64,000 nt of DNA from assembly GCF_030317035.1 (NCBI RefSeq), contig NZ_JASZYK010000008.1:62001-126000 (forward strand), written 5' to 3'. The position numbers were made by a program, and so were the translations under genes. The notes beneath the pieces are model-generated. The model did no database searches. It worked only from the letters and a program-made list of their open reading frames with translations, and was not told where the DNA came from. This DNA comes from Variovorax sp. J22G73 (GTDB lineage Bacteria; Pseudomonadota; Gammaproteobacteria; Burkholderiales; Burkholderiaceae_C). Positions 34,124 to 44,898 of this stretch are shown here, one piece after another. How positions within the stretch are numbered: position 1 is the first letter of the stretch; every line of letters begins with the position of its first letter.

Positions 34124-34393
34124 TCACGAGAAGGCCAAGTCCAAACCGAGCATCTTGCTGAGGCCTAAGGTGAGAAGCGAGAGGCCCAGGAGCGCCAGCA
34201 CGAAGATTGCGGCCACCTTGCCGCCCGCGCGCAGCACCGCGCTCTGCTTCTCCTTCTCTTTCTTCCCTCGCTCGTAGTGCCACTTGATGGCGAAGAACAT
34301 GCCCGTGCCGAACACGAGCACCTTGAACGCAATGAAGACAACAGGGACCCAATCCATCATTTCGAGTATTTCCAGGCTATTACTTGACACCAT
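34124..34393 (-). CDS. Small two-helix membrane protein
   Basis: An 89-residue protein, function unknown. Two hydrophobic helices (about 15-37 and 58-82) flank a strongly charged loop (ERGKKEKEKQ). I do not recognise the family. The start is uncertain: an ATG at 34360 would give 78 residues beginning just before the first helix; neither start has a strong ribosome-binding site. It lies downstream of a membrane diguanylate cyclase on the same strand, with about 105 bases between them. Confidence 0.6.
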   Translation of the reverse strand: MVSSNSLEILEMMDWVPVVFIAFKVLVFGTGMFFAIKWHYERGKKEKEKQSAVLRAGGKVAAIFVLALLGLSLLTLGLSKMLGLDLAFS

Positions 34394-34498
34394 TTATCGT
34401 GAGAGGCAGTGGTCTGCAACCAGTCTCAGTCTCAAAGCGGACCGTCGATTCGGAACTGCGAATGTCCGTTCCCGACGGACTATGGAACCGCCATTTTT

Positions 34499-35665
34499 TC
34501 AGAGAACGGCTCTCGCCATTTCAACCCGATTGCGCCCCGCGGCTTTGCCTTGATAGAGCGCCGCATCGGCTTCCTTCACGGCATTTTCCAAAGCATCCAA
34601 GCCCGTGAATGCATGCGAAATCCCGATCGTGATCGTGCAATTCAGCGGGTGGCCAACCCCATCGACAACGGTCTCGGAGCTTTCAATGGCCGTTCGCAAG
34701 CGCTCCGCCAGAAGCGTGACGCCCTGCACATCGGTGTTCATGCAGACGACAACGAATTCTTCTCCCCCGTTGCGAACAGTCAGATCGCTTCCGCGCACAT
34801 GGGTACGCAATACTTCGGCCACATGGCACAGCATCTGGTCCCCGGCCTGATGCCCATGCCGGTCATTGATGTGCTTGAAGTGGTCCACATCGGCCATCAG
34901 CAAATAGGCCGAAACCTCCGTGCGAGATTTGAAACACCGTTGCAGCGCTTCAGCGAGCCCGCGGCGATTGAGCAGCTTCGTCAGGGGGTCGCGCTCGGCC
35001 AGGTCGCGCAATTCATCGGTCAACCGCCGCAGCACCAGCCAGACGATGGAAGGCGGCAGCACGGTGGCCAGGAATGACATGTAGACATAGAACAGTAGCT
35101 GAAAATTTCCGCTCATGCGCAGTGCGTCCAGGCCGGTGCCCATCAGATTCACGAACTTGATGGCATTGAGGACGCAGATGCCGCTGATCAGCAGCGCAAA
35201 AAACACCATCTCCCCGTACAGGTCCCTGGCAAATGTGCGCACGCCTGAAATCACCGTGATGGTCATGACCAGGAACAACAGCGCCGACATGCCCGAGAGC
35301 ATGGCGTAGCGGGCAACCAGGCCGAATTTCCATTGCACCAGCATCTGGGCGACGACATAGGCTCCGCCAACCGCAAGCAGCGGGCGCCACAACGGCACGG
35401 ACCGGCCGAAGAATCGCATGGCCCCGAGCCAATACGCCACCGGCGCGGCAAGCGTCAGCGTGTGATTGACGACGCTCATCAAACTCCAGGCGGGAGCGCC
35501 TTCGGCAAATTGAAGTGCATACGCCAGGCCCAGCAGCAGGTTGCCCAGCGCGAAGAAATCCATCCCCATCTTGTTGCCTTGCAGGCGCCTGCTGATGAGA
35601 AAGAACATCACCGAGAAGCACAACAGGTGTGCGCACAGCATGCCAACGAGAATGGTTGTGACCAT
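34499..35665 (-). CDS. Membrane-bound diguanylate cyclase (GGDEF)
   Basis: A 388-residue protein with six or seven membrane helices in the first 220 residues, then a GGDEF domain with ADVDHFKHIND and GGEEF. An RxxD inhibitory site (RGSD) lies five residues before GGEEF, so product feedback is likely. The N-terminus resembles MASE-type sensor regions. The ATG at 35665 starts at the first helix; a TTG at 35719 is the upstream limit of the frame. Codon use and lower GC than its neighbours suggest partly different ancestry. This is the third protein in the window acting on cyclic-di-GMP. Confidence 0.9.
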   Translation of the reverse strand: MVTTILVGMLCAHLLCFSVMFFLISRRLQGNKMGMDFFALGNLLLGLAYALQFAEGAPAWSLMSVVNHTLTLAAPVAYWLGAMRFFGRSVPLWRPLLAVGGAYVVAQMLVQWKFGLVARYAMLSGMSALLFLVMTITVISGVRTFARDLYGEMVFFALLISGICVLNAIKFVNLMGTGLDALRMSGNFQLLFYVYMSFLATVLPPSIVWLVLRRLTDELRDLAERDPLTKLLNRRGLAEALQRCFKSRTEVSAYLLMADVDHFKHINDRHGHQAGDQMLCHVAEVLRTHVRGSDLTVRNGGEEFVVVCMNTDVQGVTLLAERLRTAIESSETVVDGVGHPLNCTITIGISHAFTGLDALENAVKEADAALYQGKAAGRNRVEMARAVL

Positions 35666-35820
35666 TTTTATGCCGGGAGAATGAGGCGAAAGAAGGGGTT
35701 GGGCACCAGATCGCCGCAACTACAGATGACGCCGAAATTTAGCCGCTAAATTTCGAAGTCAAGAAGACAGGACCCAAAGAATTCCGTCTCCGGTGGAACA
35801 GCGATTCCATTTCCCGATGA

Positions 35821-36242
35821 CCTAACGGCTCGCACGCGGCTGACTCCCAACGAGAAACCGCCCGACGGAAACCCAAGATTCGTGCCATTGCGGGGACGTG
35901 CGTGGTCCTGCTGGCGCTGCACCTCGACGATGCCGACCGTGAGGGCCTCAAGGGCTTTGCCTTCCGGCGCCGCGTGGCGGGCGGCAGATGGCGACCGACA
36001 ACAAGATCCCTCGGTTCGCGACCAACGAGCACCCCTTGCAGCGCTTCCTGTGGAGCGACTACAACGCGCGGCCGGACGCCGCCTATGAGTTCCTCTTGAT
36101 TCGCGGCGACACGCGGGTGGCCGACAACTGCCTGACGGAGCCCGACCGCATCTTTCGGGACTTCTGTTCGCGCGACGTCATCAACGAAATGGCGGAGGCG
36201 GCCAAGGTGCCGAAGACAGGAAAGCTCGCTGCATGCGCGTGA
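35821..36242 (+). pseudogene. Decayed phospholipase D-like domain gene (N-terminal remnant)
   Basis: Two frames together give the conserved N-terminus of phospholipase-D-like proteins. The first (from about 35878) reads IRAIAGTCVVLLALHLDD and GLKGFAFRR. After a one-base shift near 35985, the second (from 35988) reads NEHPLQRFLWSDYNARPD. Intact relatives keep these segments in one frame about 60 residues apart, and continue with catalytic domains that are missing here. No start codon lies before the first segment; an in-frame stop is at 35818. The frame ends at 36242. The gene has lost its start, frame and catalytic part. Confidence 0.7.
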
Positions 36243-36294
36243 GAGCGCGCAGGCCCGCGCGCACCACCGCCCAGCTCACCGAGTTCACCCCGGC

Positions 36295-36558
36295 TCACCC
36301 AGCGTTACGCGTCACCTGGAAATGCCCGCCGCTCTCCCGCCCGACGATGCGCGCCGCCAGGTCGGAATAGCCGGGCTCGATGTAGATCAACTCCTGCGCC
36401 GGCCCCAGCTTCGCGACTTCCCGCCAGTCCATCTGCTCCTTCAGGCGCATGTCGGAAGGCCGCTGGTTGTGGCCCATGGGATACGGCATGGCGTAGACGC
36501 GGCAGTCGGGTTCGCCGTGCGCGATGTAGATGGTTTCGACCCAGGGCTGAGATGACAT
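36295..36558 (-). CDS. Small protein of unknown function
   Basis: An 87-residue soluble protein that I do not recognise. Visible features are MSSQPWVETIYIAHGEPDC at the start, YAMPYPMGHNQRPSDM and LIYIEPGYSDLAARIVGRES. The C-terminus GGHFQVTR is compact. Codon use fits a real gene. It stands alone between a decayed phospholipase-like gene and the ABC exporter. Confidence 0.55.
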   Translation of the reverse strand: MSSQPWVETIYIAHGEPDCRVYAMPYPMGHNQRPSDMRLKEQMDWREVAKLGPAQELIYIEPGYSDLAARIVGRESGGHFQVTRNAG

Positions 36559-36770
36559 TGGTTGCTTGTTGCGAGTGCCTTTTCAACAATGTAGCGGCGT
36601 GGGGTTTCATATTTATGGCGTTGTGCCCGCCAAGACAGCGGTGCGGGCCTGTGCACATGCGAGCGCCGGGCTGACAAGGCCCGGCGCTCGCCCCATAGGG
36701 GAATTTTTCAGGAACACCAGGCCATCGACAGTCGCGGCTAAAGTCTTGGGCTCTCTGGGAGACAGTTTCC

Positions 36771-38627
<1,857 letters not shown>

Positions 38628-38693
38628 AGCCCCGGGTCGGGGGAGTGGGGGCCTGGGGCCGCGGCAGTGCCCCGACGCGAGGCACCGCGGCTC

Positions 38694-39431
38694 TCAGCCC
38701 GGCTGCCCGAACAACCGCGCAATGCCCCCGCGCAGATGCGCCTCCATCGCCTGGCGCGCCGCATCGGCGTCCTGCCGCTCGATGGCCTCTTCCACCGCCG
38801 TGTGCTCCTGGTACACCACGGCGCGCCGCTCGCCTTGCGGGCGCCCTGACAGGCTGCGTGACAGCCCGATGCTGAAGCGCGTCTGCGGCGCCAGGGCCGT
38901 CATCGTCATGCTGAAGAAGCGGTTGCCGCAAGCTTGGGCCACCGCGTCGTGGAAGGCCACGTCTTCTTCCACGGCGTCGCTGCCGTCCACCAGCGCCTGC
39001 TCGAAGCGCTCGCGGCATCGGCGTATGTGGTGCATGTCGTCGGTTGTGCGCATGCGCGCGGCGCGGGCGGCGGCCTCGCCTTCCATGAAGCAGCGAAATT
39101 CGAGGAACGCGCGGATGTCCGCGATGTTCTCCAGCGTGCTCAGCGAAATGGGCTTGGCCTGCGGCAGCGCATCGGTCACGAAATTGCCCGAGCCCTTGCG
39201 CGCGTAGAGGCGCCCTTCTTCGCGCAACCGCGCCAACGCCTGGCGCAGCACCGGGCGCGACACCCCCAGGCGCTGCGACAGCGCCGTTTCCCCCGGAAGC
39301 CGCGCGCGCGGCTCGAAACCCGGCGTGCCCAGCAGCTGCAGCAAATCTTCATAGACCTTGTCGCCCAGAAGGCGCTCGGCTTTCGGCGCATGCAAGGCGG
39401 CGTCCGACGGGGCTGAAACAGGTGTTTTCAT
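38694..39431 (-). CDS. GntR family regulator, FadR/FCD type
   Basis: A 245-residue regulator. The winged HTH (about 22-88) has LPGETALSQRLGVSRPVLRQ and the wing GRLYARKGSGNFV. The FCD ligand domain (about 95-235) has the metal-binding residues Asp and His of EEDVAFHDAV and later His of AHLRGG. Such proteins bind sugar acids or carboxylates with a metal. It is divergent from the enolase-superfamily gene and probably represses that cluster until the substrate is present. Confidence 0.92.
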   Translation of the reverse strand: MKTPVSAPSDAALHAPKAERLLGDKVYEDLLQLLGTPGFEPRARLPGETALSQRLGVSRPVLRQALARLREEGRLYARKGSGNFVTDALPQAKPISLSTLENIADIRAFLEFRCFMEGEAAARAARMRTTDDMHHIRRCRERFEQALVDGSDAVEEDVAFHDAVAQACGNRFFSMTMTALAPQTRFSIGLSRSLSGRPQGERRAVVYQEHTAVEEAIERQDADAARQAMEAHLRGGIARLFGQPG

Positions 39432-39523
39432 ATAACAGGTATTTACAGGGTATTCGGTGATTGGCGGGCCAATTCCGAAGAAGACAATTCATTTCAGCAC
39501 CAGAACCACTCACCCGAGGGAAC

Positions 39524-39539
39524 TATCTTGGCAAAGATA
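39524..39539. promoter_or_regulatory. Candidate operator or stem before the dehydratase gene
   Basis: TATCTTGGCAAAGATA is an inverted repeat with 6-base arms and a 4-base centre, 16 bases before the start codon of the enolase-superfamily gene. The surrounding 124-base divergent region is AT-rich compared with the window. It could be the target of the adjacent GntR protein, or overlap the translation start region. Confidence 0.45.
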
Positions 39540-39555
39540 TAAAAAGCTGTAAATC

Positions 39556-40754
39556 ATGTCTTTCATTCGCTGCCTGCGCACCTACCGCCTGCCGGAGCGG
39601 CCCAGCCTGATCTGGCTGGAGCTGGAAACGGCCGACGGCCTCGTCGGCCTCGGCGAGACCTTTCGCGGCGCGGCCTCGGTGGAAACCTGCCTGCACGAAG
39701 AGCTCGCGCCCTGGCTGCTGGGGCGCGACGCGCGGCACATCGAAGGCATTTCGCGCCACCTGCTCACACCCTACGTGGGCTACAACAGCTCGGGGGTGGA
39801 AGTGCGCTCGGCCAGCGCGGTCGACATCGCCCTTTGGGACCTGGCCGGCCAGCGCCAGGGCGTGCCCGTGCACGAGGCGCTGGGCGGCCTGGCGCGCCCC
39901 AGCGTGCCGGTCTACAACACCTGCGCGGGCTACGCCTTCAACACCAACGGCCAGCGCCGCGACATCGGCGCGCACGACGAGCCCCAGGGCCCCTATGACG
40001 ACCAGGTGGCGTTCATGCGCGACGCCGGCGCGCTCGCCCGCAGCCTGCTCGACGAGGGCTACAAGGCCATGGGAAGATCTGGCCCTTCGACATCTACGCG
40101 CCTGCCAGCGGCGGCCAGCTCATCGGCCTGGCCGACCTCGACCGTGGCCTGGAGCCCTTTCGCAATATCCGCGAGGCCGTGGGCAACCGCATCGAGGTGA
40201 TGTGCGAGCTGCACAGCCTGTTCGGCGGCCATTCGGCGCTGCGCATCTGCCAGGCGCTGGAGGAATTCGACGTGTTCTGGGTGGAAGACCCGCTGTGCAA
40301 GATGGACGACAGCGCCGGCCTTGCCGACCTGCGCCGCCGCACGCGGGTGCCGGTGTGCGGCAGCGAGACCCTGGGCGGCCTGCGCCCGTTTCGCGACCTG
40401 CTGGCCAACGACGCGCTCGACGTGGTCATGCTCGACCTGGCCTGGTGCGGCGGCTTCACCGAGGGCCGCAAGATCGCCGCGCTGGCGCAGGCCTACAACC
40501 GCCCGCTGGCGCCGCACGACTGCACCGGCCCGGTCACGCTGATGGCCGGGCTGCAGATGGCGCTGCACGCGCCCACGGCCATCTACCAGGAAGTGGTGCG
40601 CGCCACGCTGGCGACCTGGTACCGCGACATCGTCACCGAGCTGCCGGTGATCCGCGAGGGCATGGCCCAGCCGCCCGCGACACCCGGACTGGGCACGCGG
40701 CTGCAGGACGCCTTCAAGCAGCGGCCCGACCTTGTGGTGCGCGAGAGCCGATAG
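39556..40754 (+). pseudogene. Enolase-superfamily sugar-acid dehydratase, broken by a one-base frameshift
   Basis: Two overlapping frames give one mandelate-racemase/enolase-superfamily protein of about 399 residues. Frame one (39556 to about 40073) has the N-terminal cap and the start of the barrel, ending GYKAM. Frame two (from about 40074) resumes with KIWPFDIYAP, then CELHSLFGG, WVEDPL, GSETLGG and PHDCTGPV, which carry the metal Glu residues and the catalytic His of the galactonate/mannonate dehydratase type. Adding one G at 40071-40073 joins the frames exactly. All active-site parts survive, so this is a recent mutation or a sequencing error. It would dehydrate an acid sugar. Confidence 0.8.
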
Positions 40755-40835
40755 CCGATCACCGATCGCGCACTGCCCGCAAGCCGATACCGCGCGCCGC
40801 CGCCTCCTCCTTTTCAGAACACAAGGCTTTTTCCC

Positions 40836-41804
40836 ATGCACATCCAGATCGTCGGGCTCCATGCGCCCCACGCGCCCCGCCTGCGCGCCCTGCTCGGCCC
40901 CGGGCACGAGGTCGAAGCGCTGCAGGCTTTCCCCGAGGCCGGCGCCATCGCCGCGGACGTGGTCATCGCCAACAGCGTGAGCGACAGCGAGGCCGCGCGC
41001 CTGCGCTGCCGACTGCTGCAGGTGCCCGGCGCGGGGTCGGAGGAGATCGCGATGCAGTCGCTGCCCGCGGGCACCACGGTGTGCAACGTGCACGGCCACG
41101 AGGTGCCGATTGCCGAGTTCGTGCTGCACGCCATCCTGGAGCATTCGCTGCGGCTGTGGCAGTACCCGCAGACACTGGACGCCGACGCCTGGGCACAGGC
41201 CTACGCGCAGCGCGCACCGCACGACGAGGCGCACGGCAAGACGGTTGCGATTTTGGGCTTCGGCCACATCGGGCAGGAAATCGCGCGCCGCGCGCGGGCC
41301 TGCGGCATGCACGTGATCGCGGTGACGCGCAGCGGCCGGCAAGCACCCGCGCTGGCCGAGCCCCTGGCCCACGAGTTCGTCGCGGTGTCGGCGCTCGACG
41401 AGGTGCTGCCGCGCGCGCAGGTGCTGGTGGTGTGCTGCCCGCTGGACGACAGCACGCGCGGGCTCATCGGCGCGCGCCAGCTGGCGCTGCTGCCCACGCA
41501 GGCGCTGCTGGTGAACGTGGCGCGCGCGGAGGTGGTCGACGAGCCCGCGCTGTACGAGGCGCTGCGCGACGGCCGCCTGGGGCGCGCGGTGCTCGACGTC
41601 TGGTACCGGTACCCGAAGAAGGGCCAGCCGCCGGTCGCCCCTTCGCGCTGGCCGCTGCACGCGCTGCCCAACGTGCGCGCCACGCCGCACATCTCGGCCA
41701 TCACGCCCGCGCTGCTCGAGCGGCGCTACCGCTTCATGGCGGACAACATCGCGCGGCTTCGGCAGGGCGAGCCGCTGCGCAACGTGATCCACACGGCGCG
41801 CTGA
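40836..41804 (+). CDS. D-isomer-specific 2-hydroxyacid dehydrogenase family protein
   Basis: A 322-residue NAD(P)-dependent oxidoreductase. The Rossmann motif is GFGHIGQE. The catalytic Arg lies in NVARAEVVDE and the catalytic His in TPHISA. The usual Glu of the DVxxxEP motif is not seen; the sequence reads DVWYRYP, which marks a divergent subgroup. It may reduce or oxidise a 2-oxo/2-hydroxy acid derived from the dehydratase product. It follows the dehydratase by 81 bases and precedes a Bug receptor gene, all plus strand. Confidence 0.88.
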   Translation: MHIQIVGLHAPHAPRLRALLGPGHEVEALQAFPEAGAIAADVVIANSVSDSEAARLRCRLLQVPGAGSEEIAMQSLPAGTTVCNVHGHEVPIAEFVLHAILEHSLRLWQYPQTLDADAWAQAYAQRAPHDEAHGKTVAILGFGHIGQEIARRARACGMHVIAVTRSGRQAPALAEPLAHEFVAVSALDEVLPRAQVLVVCCPLDDSTRGLIGARQLALLPTQALLVNVARAEVVDEPALYEALRDGRLGRAVLDVWYRYPKKGQPPVAPSRWPLHALPNVRATPHISAITPALLERRYRFMADNIARLRQGEPLRNVIHTAR

Positions 41805-41880
41805 GCGGCCGCCGCAGATTTCGCTCCTCGGCCATTCACGGCCCCGCGTTCCGGTCCACACACATCCAACGGAGACACCC

Positions 41881-42912
41881 ATGAAAGCCGAGACATCGAT
41901 TCCCCTGTTCGCTCCTGGCGCCCACCGCACCAAGGCCCGGCGCGCCCTGCTGGGCATGGCCGCGGCCTCTCTGCTGGCCGGCGCCTGCCTGCCGGCCCGC
42001 GCGCAGGACGCGGCGGCCAGCTACCCCACCAAGATGATCCGCATCGTGGTGCCGAACCCGCCCGGCGGCACCTCCGACGTGCTGGGCCGCCTGCTGGCCA
42101 AGGAACTGGGCGAGATGTTCAAGCAGCCCGTCATCGTGGAGAACAAGGCCGGCGGCAACGGGCACATCGGCGCGGCCTTCGTGGCCAAGTCGGCGCCCGA
42201 CGGCTACAACCTGCTGCTGCTCGACATGAGCGTGCTCACCATCGGCCCGAGCGTAGTGCCGCAGCTGAGCTACAACCCCGAGAAAGACCTGGTGCCCATC
42301 GCGATTCCGGCCTATTCGCCGCACCTGCTGGTCGTTCGCAAGGACCTGCCCGTGAAGACCATCGACGAACTCGCCGCCTACGCCAAGAAGAGCGGCAAGC
42401 CCGTGAGCTTCGGCACGCCGCTCGCGTCCATCAGCCAGCTCGCGGGCATCCTGCTGGCGCAGGACCGCGGCTTGGCGTTCAACGTGATCGGCTACAAGGG
42501 CGGCTCGCAGGCGCTGGCCGACCTGGCGGGCGGGCAGATCGACAGCGCCATGGCGAGCGTGGTCGCCACCAACGCGCTGGTGCAGGGCGGCAAGGTCAAC
42601 GCCATCGCGGTCACCAGCGCCAAGCCCTTCGCGGCCACGCCGGGCGTGCCGACCGTCGCCTCGCAGATTCCCGACTTCGTCACCGGTTCATGGCAGGGCC
42701 TGCTGGCGCCCGGCAACACGCCGCCCGCCGTGCTCGACAAGCTGCAGGCGGCCGTGCAGCACGTCGTGGCGCAACCCGGCTTCGCCAAGCGCCTGCAGGA
42801 GCTGGGCTCCGAGCCTTCGCCCATGACGCGCCAGCAGATCTCGCAGTGGATGCACACCGAGACGCAGCGCTGGGGCAAGGTGGTGAAGGACAACAACATC
42901 AAGGCCGAATAG
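41881..42912 (+). CDS. Tripartite tricarboxylate transporter receptor (Bug family)
   Basis: A 343-residue periplasmic binding protein, the second Bug protein in the window. The N-terminus is long for a signal peptide (RRALLGMAAASLLAGACLPA, then ARAQD), with a twin-arginine-like or lipoprotein-like look. Mature landmarks are YPTKMIRIVVPNPPGGTSD, VIVENKAGGNG and YKGGSQALADLAGG. It probably captures the carboxylate used by the dehydratase cluster. No TctAB genes are near. Confidence 0.92.
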   Translation: MKAETSIPLFAPGAHRTKARRALLGMAAASLLAGACLPARAQDAAASYPTKMIRIVVPNPPGGTSDVLGRLLAKELGEMFKQPVIVENKAGGNGHIGAAFVAKSAPDGYNLLLLDMSVLTIGPSVVPQLSYNPEKDLVPIAIPAYSPHLLVVRKDLPVKTIDELAAYAKKSGKPVSFGTPLASISQLAGILLAQDRGLAFNVIGYKGGSQALADLAGGQIDSAMASVVATNALVQGGKVNAIAVTSAKPFAATPGVPTVASQIPDFVTGSWQGLLAPGNTPPAVLDKLQAAVQHVVAQPGFAKRLQELGSEPSPMTRQQISQWMHTETQRWGKVVKDNNIKAE

Positions 42913-42951
42913 CGGCCGGCAAACAGCCTGCACCCCCGAACTGCGCCGCCC

Positions 42952-43683
42952 ATGAAGCTGCTCGACCCGACACGCCCGCGCAGCCTGAGCGCCGGCATCG
43001 CCGACGCGCTGAACCAGCGCATCCGGGTCGGCCCGCTGCGCGCGGGCGACCAGCTGCCGACCGAGGCGGCGATCATGCGCGAGTTCGGCGTGAGCCGAAC
43101 CGTGGTGCGCGAGGCGCTGTCGAAGCTGCAGGCGGCGGGCGTGGTCCGGGCGCAGCGCGGCGTCGGCAGCTTCGTCACCGGCGCGTCGCGGGCCCGGGCG
43201 TTTCGTGTCGACAGCGGCCCGGACGACAGCCTGCCGCAGGCCGTGGCGCTGATCGAACTGCGCATCGGGCTGGAAACCGAAGCCGCCGCGCTGGCGGCGC
43301 AACGGCGCAGCGCGAGCGGCCTGGCGTCGCTGAAGCGCGCGCTCGATGCCATCGACACCGCGAAGGCACAGCACGTGGACACCGCCTTCGCCGACTTTCA
43401 GTTCCACCTCGAGATTGCGCGCGCCTCGCAGAGCCCGCACTTCGCGGCGGTGCTCGAGGCGCTGGGCCCGCGCTGCGTTCCCACGGCCTTGCTGGTTGCG
43501 GCAGGTCGTGCCACGCAGGGCGCGCTGTGGACGAAGCAGGTGGCCGACGAGCACCGGGACATCTTCGAGGCCATCTCGCGGCAAGACGCGGACGCCGCGC
43601 GGGCCGCCATGCGGCTGCACCTGACGAACGGGCGGGAGCGCCGGCGGGCCTGCGAGTTGCCGCGGCGCGCAGCGGAACGCTGA
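42952..43683 (+). CDS. GntR family regulator, FadR/FCD type
   Basis: A 243-residue FadR-type regulator with a winged HTH (about 12-75; LPTEAAIMREFGVSRTVVRE, RGVGSFVTG) and FCD domain (about 95-225) including DFQFHLEIARAS and DEHRDIFEAI. It ends the dehydratase cluster, opposite the GntR gene that begins it, so two related regulators flank one catabolic unit. They share little sequence outside the HTH, so they may sense different ligands. Confidence 0.92.
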   Translation: MKLLDPTRPRSLSAGIADALNQRIRVGPLRAGDQLPTEAAIMREFGVSRTVVREALSKLQAAGVVRAQRGVGSFVTGASRARAFRVDSGPDDSLPQAVALIELRIGLETEAAALAAQRRSASGLASLKRALDAIDTAKAQHVDTAFADFQFHLEIARASQSPHFAAVLEALGPRCVPTALLVAAGRATQGALWTKQVADEHRDIFEAISRQDADAARAAMRLHLTNGRERRRACELPRRAAER

Positions 43684-43728
43684 GCGGCACCGCGGCCTTT
43701 GAATCAACGCGGGCCGCGCCGCGTCACG

Positions 43729-44157
43729 TCACGTGGGCAGCGCGCCGGCCTCGTACTGCGCGGCGAACTCCGCGCTCGGCGCGATCGGCTTGACGATGTC
43801 GATCAGCACGCCGTTCGGGTCGCGCGTGATGAAGTGGCGCTGGCCGAAAGCCTCGTCGCGCAATGAAAGAAGAATGGGCAGGCCGGCCGCCGCGAGCCGG
43901 TCGTGCACCGCATCGACGTCTTCCACCTCGAAGTTCAGCAGCAGGCCGGCCACGGTCTGGCCGCGTGCCGGCTCGGGAATGGTCTCGTGGCTGCCTTGGA
44001 GCACGGCGAGGTTCACCGAGGGCTCGCCGGCCAGCTGCAGGTGCACATACCAGTCGCTCGTGAACAGCGGCACGAAGCCGAAATGAGAGCGGTAGAAATC
44101 GGCGGTGGCCGCGACGGCGGCGGTCATGACGACGGGGTAGTAGCTCGTGACTTTCAT
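43729..44157 (-). CDS. VOC superfamily protein (glyoxalase/dioxygenase fold)
   Basis: A 142-residue vicinal-oxygen-chelate protein. MKVTSYYPVVMTAAVAATAD starts the first beta-alpha module and RHFITRDPNGVLIDIV ends the second. It lacks obvious full metal ligation, so it may be a binding or resistance protein or an enzyme of unknown reaction. AAGGA lies 6 bases before the ATG at 44157. It is divergent from a TetR gene, and a long inverted repeat lies between them, suggesting TetR control. Confidence 0.85.
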   Translation of the reverse strand: MKVTSYYPVVMTAAVAATADFYRSHFGFVPLFTSDWYVHLQLAGEPSVNLAVLQGSHETIPEPARGQTVAGLLLNFEVEDVDAVHDRLAAAGLPILLSLRDEAFGQRHFITRDPNGVLIDIVKPIAPSAEFAAQYEAGALPT

Positions 44158-44212
44158 GGTGCGTCCTTTCAAACAAACAAGACAACGTACGAAGCCGAAA
44201 CACAACACGCAA

Positions 44213-44263
44213 ACATACAGGCTGTACGTACGTTAAATACTAACCTACAGACAGCCTGCATGT
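44213..44263. promoter_or_regulatory. Inverted repeat in the VOC/TetR divergent promoter
   Basis: ACATACAGGCTGT (44213-44225) pairs at 12 of 13 positions with the complement at 44251-44263. The left arm contains the smaller palindrome TACAGGCTGTA. A run GTACGTACGT lies between the arms. This is a strong operator candidate for the TetR protein encoded 13 bases downstream. Confidence 0.65.
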
Positions 44264-44275
44264 AAATTACGCCGC

Positions 44276-44857
44276 ATGGCCACCAACCGCGAACGCACCG
44301 AAACCACCCAGCTGGCCTTGCTCGAAGCCGCCCGCGCGCTCTTCGTCGGCAAAGGCTATGGCGACACCTCCACTCCCGAGATTGCCGTGGCCGCGGGCAT
44401 CACCCGCGGCGCGCTGTACCACCACTTCGCGGACAAGCGCGACCTGTTCCGCCAGGTGCTGCTGCGCGAGGCGGTTGCCGTGGCCGCCGACATCGAGGCC
44501 GCCACGCCCGAGCGACTGGGCCCGCGCGAGGCCCTGCTGCAAGGTGCCGATGCCTACCTGGACGCCATGACCGTGCCGGGCCGCACGCGGCTGCTGCTGG
44601 TCGACGGACCGGCCGTGCTGGGCATGGCCGAGGTCATGGCCATGGACGACGCCAACGCCGCGCATTCACTGCGCCAGGGCCTGCAGCGCGCCGGCATGGG
44701 GCGCGGCGAAGTGGCTGTCGATGCGCTGTCGCAGTTGCTATCGGCTGCCTTCGACCGCGCCGCGCTGGAGATCGATGCGGGCGCCGACGCGAAGGAGGTG
44801 CGCGCGGCGATGCGCTGGCTGATCGAGCAGGCGCTGGGGCCCGTCAAAAAGCGCTGA
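44276..44857 (+). CDS. TetR family transcriptional regulator
   Basis: A 193-residue repressor. The HTH (about 12-58) reads ALFVGKGYGDTSTPEIAV and ITRGALYHHFADKRDLF. The C-terminal ligand domain has the conserved segment typical of the TetR_C group seen next to VOC and efflux genes. It is divergent from the VOC gene and likely represses it and itself through the inverted repeat. Its 3' end lies 41 bases from the tssF stop, on the opposite strand. Confidence 0.93.
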   Translation: MATNRERTETTQLALLEAARALFVGKGYGDTSTPEIAVAAGITRGALYHHFADKRDLFRQVLLREAVAVAADIEAATPERLGPREALLQGADAYLDAMTVPGRTRLLLVDGPAVLGMAEVMAMDDANAAHSLRQGLQRAGMGRGEVAVDALSQLLSAAFDRAALEIDAGADAKEVRAAMRWLIEQALGPVKKR

Positions 44858-44898
44858 AGCGCTGGAGGACTGAGGGCTGTAGCAAGGGGGGCTTCGCC

